This document shows positions 1 to 5,054 of a DNA stretch of 5,054 nucleotides, piece by piece (the stretch's first letter is position 1; each line of letters starts with the position of its first letter). Position numbers and translations under genes: made by a program. The notes beneath the pieces are model-generated. The model saw only the letters and a list, made by a program, of their open reading frames with translations. It did no database searches and was not told the DNA's origin. Origin of the DNA: an uncultured Bdellovibrio sp. (lineage in GTDB: Bacteria > Bdellovibrionota > Bdellovibrionia > Bdellovibrionales > Bdellovibrionaceae); NCBI GenBank assembly GCA_946482355.1, contig CAMLRE010000193.1, positions 1-5,054 on the forward strand, given 5' to 3'.

Positions 1-822
1 AACATCTTTCCAGCGTGGCCCATCGCCAACTAAAAATAGATAGATGTTCGAATTTTTCATAATGATTTTTTCAAACGCTTTTAAAAGCGGACGCAATTCA
101 GAGGCATTTGAAAAATCAGAAACCGCTAAAATAATTTGTGAATCTTCAGGAATCTGCATTTTTAATTTAAAATTTGCAGACTCTTCACGCGGAGCTAAGT
201 CACCTAAATTAATTCCGTAAGGAACTGTATAGGTGTGATAGTCAGGATATAAAAAATATCTCTCTAAGATCGTGCGCTGCTGCGGGGTTGTGACAAACAA
301 ACCATCAGCGGTATCAAGTAAAGTTCTATCTTTCGCAAAGTAATTGTGAATAAAACGGTAACCTAATTTGATCGAAGTTTTAAACTGCGACTGAAGAGTT
401 CCATCGTTTTCAGCTAACGTCGAAAAAAGATCGGCCATTGTAGTGGCCTGAACGTCGTAAGCCACACAAGTTTCAAAATTCTTTTTATGGCGGCCGATTT
501 TATATCCACCGTCATCTAAACAGTGAACGATATCGAAAGGTTTTTCCATATGAAGTGAAATAAACTTCTTATGAACAGCATCGACAAAACGCTGAGTTTT
601 GTAATGCGACTGACCTTCAAATAAATAAAACGCACGTACACCATCACGATAGATTTCAGATTTTTTTAAGGGTGTTGTCGAAGAAAGAATAGTAACTTCA
701 TGGCCTTTTTTAGAAAGTCCACGAGCTAAGGGCCATAAAAGACCAGTATCCGACGAACGTGATTGCACCTGGATTTTTTGTCCGACGAGGCAGATTCTTA
801 GTTTTTCTTTCGATGTCGACAT
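1..822 (-). CDS. Glycosyltransferase, GT-B fold, family 4 type (partial, C-terminus outside window)
   Basis: The gene begins with ATG at 822 and stays open to position 1, giving 274 codons without a stop. Seen: an N-terminal strand (LRICLVGQ, about residues 8-15); a segment WPLARGLSKKGHEVTIL (about 30-46), the usual acceptor-domain pattern of GT-B enzymes; FDIVHCLD; VTTPQQRTILERYF followed by TVPYGINLG, which matches the family pattern where the acceptor domain ends; and LFLVGDGPRWKDV at the cut edge, the typical strand and loop of the nucleotide-sugar domain. The E-x7-E region would lie beyond the window. Family knowledge: such enzymes move a sugar from a nucleotide-sugar donor to a lipid, glycan or protein acceptor on the cytoplasmic side of the membrane. 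Donor and acceptor cannot be read here. It follows the 826-1836 gene after three bases and lies in the same frame, with no clear Shine-Dalgarno, which suggests coupled translation. There is no signal peptide or membrane segment in the visible part. Confidence 0.88.
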   Translation of the reverse strand, partial: MSTSKEKLRICLVGQKIQVQSRSSDTGLLWPLARGLSKKGHEVTILSSTTPLKKSEIYRDGVRAFYLFEGQSHYKTQRFVDAVHKKFISLHMEKPFDIVHCLDDGGYKIGRHKKNFETCVAYDVQATTMADLFSTLAENDGTLQSQFKTSIKLGYRFIHNYFAKDRTLLDTADGLFVTTPQQRTILERYFLYPDYHTYTVPYGINLGDLAPREESANFKLKMQIPEDSQIILAVSDFSNASELRPLLKAFEKIIMKNSNIYLFLVGDGPRWKDV

Positions 823-825
823 AGA

Positions 826-1836
826 TTACATTTTAGCTGAATCAGGCTGCATTAAGGAAGCTCTTTGCGAAACGATTTTAGTGTAAAGTCTAGCTAGCTC
901 GTTAAGTTTAACATCAAGAGAGCTTCTAAAATCGAAGTGCAGTTTAGCTGGACCCTGTGCATTTTCTAAAAAGCTATTAATCGCATGCAACTGGGTGCTG
1001 GCCGGTAAGCGCGGAGAATAAATATAACAATTCTTTTCTGTTTTCCAGAAATTCGAAAGCCCAGAGCCCTGATCTTCGTGAAGAATTAAAAAGTTATTGT
1101 ACGTTAAAGCTGTTTCCATCCAGAAAGCCACTTGTTCGCTGGTTAAATCTAAATGGTGAATAAACGTGTACGATGAATTTTCGTCTAAGACTTCGTTTAA
1201 CGTGGCAGCTTCAGTGAATAATTTAAAGTTTTTAAACTGCGGGTGTTTTTTTATAAATGCTGTCCAGGCTTTGCGTAAGGCTGAACTTTGGCCAGCTTCT
1301 TTTTTTGAACGCAGCATATGAGCATCAACAAATAATCCTTCTTGCTCATTTAAAACAGTTAAAGCCTGAAGATTAATTTTTAACAAATCATCAAAGCTTT
1401 TAACGACCGGAAAAACAAACTGCTTTTGTTCAAAAGAAAATTCTTTTTTTGCCGCTAAACCAGCCGGTGGAAACGAGGGTAAAATCAATTTCGGCCCACG
1501 GTAAAAGCGCATTTTCTTTAATTCAGAAATATACGGTAAAGTGATCGAATCAAAAAAGTTAAATTCAAATTCCTGCAGTAAACCTGGTTCTAAGCGGCTG
1601 TAAGTTGTCAGCATTGTCGCTGTTCCTAAAGCTTTGGCTGACCAGGCCGATAACACAGTTTTTAAATCAATTTTGTCATCCGTGTGAATAAAATGAATTA
1701 AATCATACTTGTTTAATAACAAACGAAGCGGGTGAACGCTTTCAGTGATTTCGATATGAAGGCTCATTTTTTCTAGCTCGCTCGCTAGAAACTGCACTTG
1801 ATCGTTTACTTTAGGACAAACGATCAAGATTTTCAT
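826..1836 (-). CDS. Uncharacterised protein resembling a degenerate GT-B glycosyltransferase
   Basis: This gene encodes 336 residues from ATG to TAA. I do not recognise a named family. Seen: the N-terminus MKILIVCPKV and then YDLIHFIHTD (about 44-53) look like the first and later strands of a GT-B acceptor domain. LILPSFPPAG (about 117-126) sits where GT4 enzymes carry their 'vPnGvd' segment. NELARLYTKIVSQ (about 312-324) resembles the C-terminal helix of GT4 enzymes, and the total length fits. Not seen: the VGDGP-type donor loop or a proper E-x7-E motif; the nearest is E234 to E241, one residue short. This suggests a diverged or inactive relative, perhaps a partner of the glycosyltransferase directly downstream. 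There is no signal peptide or membrane segment, so it is probably cytoplasmic. The start overlaps the Nudix stop by 4 nt (ATGA), implying coupled translation, with a weak AAGG 10 nt upstream. The gene is real; the GT-like reading is inference. Confidence 0.8.
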   Translation of the reverse strand: MKILIVCPKVNDQVQFLASELEKMSLHIEITESVHPLRLLLNKYDLIHFIHTDDKIDLKTVLSAWSAKALGTATMLTTYSRLEPGLLQEFEFNFFDSITLPYISELKKMRFYRGPKLILPSFPPAGLAAKKEFSFEQKQFVFPVVKSFDDLLKINLQALTVLNEQEGLFVDAHMLRSKKEAGQSSALRKAWTAFIKKHPQFKNFKLFTEAATLNEVLDENSSYTFIHHLDLTSEQVAFWMETALTYNNFLILHEDQGSGLSNFWKTEKNCYIYSPRLPASTQLHAINSFLENAQGPAKLHFDFRSSLDVKLNELARLYTKIVSQRASLMQPDSAKM

Positions 1837-2360
1837 AAGTTAAACGCCTTATAAATTCGAGGTAAGTTTTTACGATTTGCTTCTGGAATATTACGTGTCG
1901 GTAAAGTTGAAGGTTCAACCCACTCTAAGCCCGTGTGGTGCTGAGCTTTGGGTTCGCCTTTCCAGAATAAAACTTCATAGAATAAAATTAAGATTCCGAC
2001 ATCACCGTAAGAGTGTGTGCAGGCAATTTTTAAATCACCGATTTCAGCTTCAATGCCCAGTTCTTCACGCAGTTCACGCTGTAAAGCGTATTCTGGTGAT
2101 TCGCCCATTTCAATTTTTCCGCCGGGAAATTCCCAAAGACCACCTAAGGTGTGTGTTTCGGGGCGTTGGCCAACAAGAATGGTGTTTCCTTTTTTTAGAA
2201 TTCCGGCAACGACCGGAATCCAGTTCTTTTTAGAGCGTGTGTGTTTCTTGCCGTTTGATGCAGCTGGGTTGTCAGTTTGCTGACCGGACTTAGTTTGCGG
2301 AGTCCTTTTGTCGGAGTGTGGCAAGTTTTGAAACCTTTCTAAAAAAACCAGGGCCTTCAA
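1833..2360 (-). CDS. mutT: MutT-type Nudix hydrolase (8-oxo-dGTP diphosphatase-like)
   Basis: Residue numbers count from a TTG codon at 2360. A complete Nudix box spans residues 81-103: G81, E87, then RELREELGI at 95-103, with E96, E99 and E100 as the metal-binding glutamates. The flanking WEFPGGKIEMGE closely matches E. coli MutT, as recalled. IPEAN (159-163) lines up with the MutT segment carrying the purine-contacting Asn (N162 here). Expected role: hydrolysis of 8-oxo-dGTP to the monophosphate in the cytoplasm, which prevents A:T to C:G mutations; related substrates are possible. The start is uncertain. There is no ATG or GTG before the domain, which begins near W47. TTG at 2360 has no Shine-Dalgarno. 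TTG at 2324 has AAAGG 9 nt upstream and gives 163 residues, so I prefer it. Either start lies inside pyrD. Residues 14-46 are polar and lysine-rich, unlike compact MutT proteins. The stop overlaps the next start by 4 nt. Confidence 0.88.
   Translation of the reverse strand: MKALVFLERFQNLPHSDKRTPQTKSGQQTDNPAASNGKKHTRSKKNWIPVVAGILKKGNTILVGQRPETHTLGGLWEFPGGKIEMGESPEYALQRELREELGIEAEIGDLKIACTHSYGDVGILILFYEVLFWKGEPKAQHHTGLEWVEPSTLPTRNIPEANRKNLPRIYKAFNL
1847..1850 (-). promoter_or_regulatory. Weak Shine-Dalgarno of the 336-residue protein
   Basis: AAGG on the minus strand, 10 nt before ATG 1836, inside the last codons of the Nudix gene. With the ATGA overlap it fits translation by re-initiation after the Nudix gene. 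Confidence 0.35.
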
Positions 2361-3303
2361 AGACTAAGGTTGAATAAACCTGAACCAAGTCTGCCCCGAG
2401 GTTTATTCTTTCAAAAACATCGTCTGCTGTCATCACTCCACCGACAGAAATCAGACATTTTTTCTCATTTTGTTTAAGAATAATGTTTTTAGCGCTGTTT
2501 AAAGCTTGAATTGATTTTTCTTTAAGCGGTTTACCCGAAACGCCACCTTCAGTAGGAAAATGGGGCGTATGGGTACGATCTAAAGTTGTATTCGTTAAAA
2601 TAAAGCCATCAAAGCCATGATCCATCGAGCTTTTAAGAACGGTCTCTTGGCCTTCTTGGTCTAAATCAGGGCTTAGTTTTAAAAATAAAGGCTGCGTGAG
2701 CTTTAAATCGTCATAGTGTTTACGAATAGGGGCAATAAAAGCCGTGAAGTTTTCACGCGATGCTAAATCACGTAAACCTTTTGTATTCGGGCTTGAGATA
2801 TTTACCACAAACGCATCAGCGATATCGGCAAAGTGCGAAATCAGTTCTGAATAATCTTTGTGGGCATCAGCATTTTCAGTCACACGGTTTTTACCGATAT
2901 TTACAAACACCGGAGTAGACGCGTGGGATTTAAATTTTTTGATATTGTAATAAACTTCTTTTGCACCTTCAGATGGAAAACCCATCTTATTCCACACAGC
3001 CTGAGCCTGCACATCGCGATTCATAATCACGCCAGGGTTAGGGCTTTGTGGTTGGGGTGTGACAGTGCCAACTTCAATGAAGCCGCAGCCTACACGGCGC
3101 CAAGCTTCAAGATGATCAGCGTTTTTATCAACGCCACCGGCGATACCAAGTCTATTTTTGAAAATCAGATTTTTAAAAGAAAAAGGGTTCCACACCGGTG
3201 TAGTGTCAGAACCCTTTAGAAGTGAATATAATTCTAAACCGTAGGGGCTTAGATCATGCGCTAACTTTGACGGTAAAAAAAGCCAAGGTTTGCGTAAGCT
3301 CAT
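2290..3303 (-). CDS. pyrD: Dihydroorotate dehydrogenase, class 2 (quinone)
   Basis: The product has 337 residues, close to the E. coli enzyme (about 336). It oxidises dihydroorotate to orotate, the fourth step of pyrimidine synthesis, passing electrons through FMN to membrane quinone. Seen: an N-terminal helical part (about 5-30, with PSKLAHDLSPYGLELYSLL) typical of the class 2 membrane-associated domain; GIAGGVDKNAD (53-63) with K60; EVGTVTPQPQ (77-86); NKMGF (105-109); NIGKN (135-139); NISSPNTKGLR (168-178), where S171 is the catalytic base that marks class 2; LKLSPD with K209; TNTTLD (237-242); SVGGV (286-290); and VQVYS (307-311), part of the FMN phosphate region. No key residue is missing. 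The ATG lies 5 nt after the glutamate dehydrogenase stop and no Shine-Dalgarno is evident, so translation is probably coupled. The 3' end overlaps the Nudix reading frame, but the C-terminus FFRKVSKLATL looks natural for the family. Confidence 0.96.
   Translation of the reverse strand: MSLRKPWLFLPSKLAHDLSPYGLELYSLLKGSDTTPVWNPFSFKNLIFKNRLGIAGGVDKNADHLEAWRRVGCGFIEVGTVTPQPQSPNPGVIMNRDVQAQAVWNKMGFPSEGAKEVYYNIKKFKSHASTPVFVNIGKNRVTENADAHKDYSELISHFADIADAFVVNISSPNTKGLRDLASRENFTAFIAPIRKHYDDLKLTQPLFLKLSPDLDQEGQETVLKSSMDHGFDGFILTNTTLDRTHTPHFPTEGGVSGKPLKEKSIQALNSAKNIILKQNEKKCLISVGGVMTADDVFERINLGADLVQVYSTLVFEGPGFFRKVSKLATLRQKDSAN
2334..2338 (-). promoter_or_regulatory. Candidate Shine-Dalgarno supporting the TTG 2324 start of the Nudix gene
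   Basis: The minus strand reads AAAGG (within AGAAAGG), 9 nt before the TTG at 2324-2322. The upstream TTG at 2360 has no such site. This favours the shorter Nudix product, whose start overlaps the last 35 nt of pyrD. Confidence 0.4.
2372..2408 (-). repeat. Perfect 10-bp inverted repeat (hairpin) at the end of pyrD
   Basis: GAATAAACCT at 2372-2381 and its exact complement AGGTTTATTC at 2399-2408 flank a 17-nt loop. In the minus-strand transcript the hairpin ends 11 nt before the TTG at 2360. A T7 run (A7 on the plus strand, 2341-2347) follows about 24 nt after the hairpin, too far away for a standard intrinsic terminator. It lies in the conserved PyrD segment NLGADLVQVYS, so coding constraint may explain part of it. 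Confidence 0.5.
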
Positions 3304-3308
3304 GTGAA

Positions 3309-4601
3309 CTAGCGTGGGTATAAACCGCGAAGTAACATCGCTTTTTCTAAACGTTGAATCGAAACAGCTAAAGCCGCAGAACGCATATCAACATTTTTCT
3401 CTTCTTTAAATTTGTGAACGTTGTCGAAAGCTTTAAGGATTACGCCTTTAAGTTTCGCATCAACATCGTGCTCATCCCAGAAGAATGACATGATATCTTG
3501 TACCCATTCAAAGTAAGAAACGATAACACCACCACCGTTAGCAATAACGTCTGGTACGATGTAAACGCCACGTTTATCTAAAATTTTTGTAGCCGCTGCA
3601 GATACAGGACCGTTCGCGCCTTCTACGATCATTTTAGCTTTGATTTTTTCTGCGTTGTGAACGTCGATTTGACCTTCTAAAGCGCATGGTAATAAAGCGT
3701 CGCACTCAAGTTCAAGTAATTCCGCATTCGAAATTGGTTGAGCTTTTGTGTAACCTTTTAATGATTTATTTTCTTTTACGTAAGCCATCATTTCAGGAAC
3801 GTTTAAGCCGTCACCGTTGAAGTAACCACCAGAAACATCAGAAACTGCGATAATACGAGAACCGCGCTCAGCTGCAAATTTTGCTGCGAAAGAACCTACG
3901 TTACCAAAACCTTGGATAACGATTTTAGCACCTTGCATAGATTTGCCTTTTAATTCCATTGCGCGTTCACAAGTGTAGATAACACCTAAACCCGTTGCAT
4001 GGTTACGGCCTAAAGATCCACCGATCTCAACAGGTTTACCAGTTACAACGCCAGGTTGTGCATAGCCACCTTGTTCTTGAGAGTAAGTGTCCATGAACCA
4101 AGCCATAGTTTGAGGATCAGTTCCAACATCTGGAGCTGGAATATCTTTAGTAGGGCCTACGAATGGAGCGATTTCAGAAGTGTAACGACGAGTTAAGTTT
4201 TGTTTTTCTGTGCGTGATAATTTTGTTGGATCAACACAGATACCACCTTTAGCGCCGCCAAGAGGAATACCTAATACAGAGTTTTTGAAAGTCATTAAAG
4301 CCGCAAGACCAACAACTTCAGCTAAGTCTACGTTTTGGTGGTAACGGATACCGCCTTTGTAAGGGCCAAGTGTAGAGTTGTACTGAACGCGGTAACCAGT
4401 GAAACATTTTACTGAACCGTCATCCATACGAACCGGAACAGAAACAGTTACGCAACGACGAGGTTGTTGTAAACGCTCTAAAATATTTGGATCGCAGTTA
4501 ATTAATTTCGCTGCTTCGTTAATGGTTGTAAGGGCATTTTGAAATAAAGGTCCTTGCAAATGAGCGTTAGCGTGTGGATTTAAATTATCTTGAGCTGGCA
4601 T
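3309..4601 (-). CDS. gdhA: Glutamate dehydrogenase (hexameric, about 430 residues)
   Basis: A cytoplasmic enzyme interconverting glutamate with 2-oxoglutarate plus ammonia, using NAD(P). Seen: GPYKGGIRYH (79-88) with substrate-binding K82; MTFKN with K106; the active-site signature IPLGGAKGGICVDP (112-125) with catalytic K118; PAPDVGT (155-161) with the catalytic D158; a Rossmann GFGNVG (231-236) for the dinucleotide; SDVSGG (254-259) at the end of the next strand, where cofactor choice is decided; and PDVIANGGGVIVSYFEW (350-366), typical of the hexameric family. All key residues are intact and length is usual for the Bacillus/Clostridium-like group. NAD preference is likely from D255 but not certain. 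The symbol gdhA is by function; gudB or rocG type names would also fit. The start at ATG 4601 has AGGAG 8 nt upstream. Tyr codons are 13 TAC to 1 TAT, unlike the next gene, suggesting high expression. It is the first gene of the minus-strand string, 5 nt before pyrD. Confidence 0.96.
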   Translation of the reverse strand: MPAQDNLNPHANAHLQGPLFQNALTTINEAAKLINCDPNILERLQQPRRCVTVSVPVRMDDGSVKCFTGYRVQYNSTLGPYKGGIRYHQNVDLAEVVGLAALMTFKNSVLGIPLGGAKGGICVDPTKLSRTEKQNLTRRYTSEIAPFVGPTKDIPAPDVGTDPQTMAWFMDTYSQEQGGYAQPGVVTGKPVEIGGSLGRNHATGLGVIYTCERAMELKGKSMQGAKIVIQGFGNVGSFAAKFAAERGSRIIAVSDVSGGYFNGDGLNVPEMMAYVKENKSLKGYTKAQPISNAELLELECDALLPCALEGQIDVHNAEKIKAKMIVEGANGPVSAAATKILDKRGVYIVPDVIANGGGVIVSYFEWVQDIMSFFWDEHDVDAKLKGVILKAFDNVHKFKEEKNVDMRSAALAVSIQRLEKAMLLRGLYPR

Positions 4602-4609
4602 GAGCTATT

Positions 4610-4614
4610 CTCCT
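4610..4614 (-). promoter_or_regulatory. Shine-Dalgarno of glutamate dehydrogenase
   Basis: The minus strand reads AGGAG here, followed by 8 nt and then ATG at 4601. It is the strongest ribosome binding site in the window and fixes the start of the first gene of the operon. Confidence 0.88.
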
Positions 4615-4643
4615 GTAACATTTGTCTTTGTAGACTTTAAAAT
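4615..4643 (+). promoter_or_regulatory. Possible weak promoter for the divergent exported protein gene
   Basis: On the plus strand GTAACA (4615-4620, 4 of 6 to the -35 consensus) is followed after 17 bp by TAAAAT (4638-4643, 5 of 6 to the -10 consensus). Transcription would begin near 4650, overlapping the -10 box of the opposing promoter. The match is modest in AT-rich DNA, so this is a candidate only. Confidence 0.3.
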
Positions 4644-4649
4644 GAAAGT

Positions 4650-4678
4650 ATTGTAGAAAAACAACTATGAACTGTCGA
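4650..4678 (-). promoter_or_regulatory. Sigma70-like promoter for the glutamate dehydrogenase operon
   Basis: On the minus strand a -35 box TCGACA (4673-4678, 5 of 6 consensus) is separated by exactly 17 bp from a -10 box TACAAT (4650-4655, 5 of 6). Transcription would begin near 4643, giving a leader of about 42 nt that contains the AGGAG site. This is the only good promoter seen for the minus-strand genes, so it may drive all five. The -35 box lies inside the divergent gene if that gene starts at 4667. Confidence 0.6.
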
Positions 4679-5054
4679 GCTAAAACTCTATATGTGACTC
4701 TCATGCGTCTAACTGTTTTGGCTATAGTTTTAGCTGTTGGTCCAGCGTTCGCCGGATATTCAGTGATTAATAATTCACCGAAATTATCAGTTTATCCCGA
4801 GTGGCTTTACACGCGAATGATGGCAACAAAGGGATGGCAACCGTCTTTAGACGTTTCTGAGCAATGTAAGCTTAGTTTTTCATCACCAGAATTAGTGCCA
4901 GCAAAGTGCGAAGCGCATTATAGCCTTTCATACTGGGAGAGTTTTTTAAGCAAAATCTATGTGGATTTCGACGTTACCGATCAAACTAAATTTCAACGAG
5001 TGCAGTTTGAACCACAACCGGGATTAAAGATCCGCGGCATTTTAGGATTGCAAA
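4667..5054 (+). CDS. Exported protein, possibly an alpha/beta hydrolase (partial, N-terminus only)
   Basis: The frame is open from ATG 4667 (in-frame stop upstream at 4643) to the end of the window, giving 129 codons. Residues 13-29 (MRLTVLAIVLAVGPAFA) form a hydrophobic stretch ending in an AxA-type signal peptidase site, so the protein is probably exported by Sec and matures at G30. It lacks a lipobox. C67 and C81 could form a disulfide outside the cytoplasm. The last visible segment, VQFEPQPGLKIRGILGL (about 112-128), resembles the first strands of alpha/beta hydrolases, which often read 'f.s.dG.klrG.l..P'. That reading is weak because the catalytic part is not visible. An alternative start is ATG 4703 (M13), giving a short signal peptide; neither start has a good Shine-Dalgarno. 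The 4667 start overlaps the -35 box of the divergent glutamate dehydrogenase promoter. The protein is not otherwise recognised. Confidence 0.75.
   Translation, partial: MNCRAKTLYVTLMRLTVLAIVLAVGPAFAGYSVINNSPKLSVYPEWLYTRMMATKGWQPSLDVSEQCKLSFSSPELVPAKCEAHYSLSYWESFLSKIYVDFDVTDQTKFQRVQFEPQPGLKIRGILGLQ
4678..4735. repeat. 10-bp inverted repeat in the start region of the exported protein gene
   Basis: AGCTAAAACT at 4678-4687 and its exact complement AGTTTTAGCT at 4726-4735 are separated by 38 bp. The left arm touches the -35 box of the divergent promoter. It could be an operator or may be chance in AT-rich signal-peptide coding DNA. Confidence 0.3.

Noticed and set aside
2193..2199. A-rich run (CTA AAA AAA GG) in the Nudix gene as a frameshift site
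   Set aside because: The zero frame continues straight through a complete, well-conserved Nudix domain, so no shift is needed and no stimulating structure follows.
2200..2219. Hairpin with 7-bp arms (ATTCCGG / CCGGAAT) in the Nudix gene
   Set aside because: It lies in codons of the conserved first strand (IPVVAGI). On the minus strand it is followed by an A-rich, not T-rich, stretch, so it is not a terminator for the operon.
1877..2283. Two plus-strand open frames (1877-2233 and 2017-2283) opposite the Nudix gene
   Set aside because: They are antisense to a gene with a complete Nudix motif, have no recognisable domain and look like chance frames.
2860..3219. Plus-strand open frame of 119 codons opposite pyrD
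   Set aside because: It is antisense to strongly conserved PyrD motifs, and its protein has no family features.
4578..4621. Tiny upstream open frame (ATG at 4621-4619, 13 codons) overlapping the glutamate dehydrogenase start
   Set aside because: It has no Shine-Dalgarno and its product shows no leader-peptide pattern such as repeated regulatory codons; chance is likely.

Overview
The window looks like chromosomal DNA from a Gram-negative bacterium of about 40% GC (estimated by eye). A class 2 (quinone-linked) dihydroorotate dehydrogenase and an exported protein with a Sec-type signal peptide support this. The general feel is of a low-GC member of the Bdellovibrio group. That is an impression from protein style, not something the sequence proves.

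Layout: positions 1-4601 are filled by five genes on the minus strand, packed head to tail. In transcription order they are: glutamate dehydrogenase (4601-3309); dihydroorotate dehydrogenase PyrD (3303-2290); a MutT-type Nudix hydrolase (start near 2324 or 2360, stop at 1833); a 336-residue protein that I cannot name but which resembles a worn GT-B glycosyltransferase (1836-826); and a family-4-type glycosyltransferase that runs off the left edge (822 to 1). The junctions are a 5-nt gap, an overlap of 35 or 71 nt, a 4-nt ATGA overlap and a 3-nt gap. No terminator is visible between them, so one polycistronic message is the simplest reading. A good sigma70-like promoter (TCGACA, 17 bp, TACAAT) and a strong Shine-Dalgarno sequence sit in front of glutamate dehydrogenase.

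At the right edge a divergent plus-strand gene begins at 4667 or 4703. It encodes a secreted or periplasmic protein and is cut by the end of the window. The 65-bp region between the divergent genes holds the promoters. No stretch longer than 300 bp lacks a gene. I found no RNA gene, mobile element or CRISPR array.

Working together: the first three genes serve nitrogen/carbon exchange (glutamate and 2-oxoglutarate), pyrimidine synthesis and nucleotide-pool cleaning. The last two probably modify a surface glycan. The set is mostly ordinary housekeeping. The points most worth checking are the unnamed GT-like protein with its in-frame neighbour, and the unusual start of the Nudix gene inside pyrD beside a T7 run and a 10-bp hairpin.
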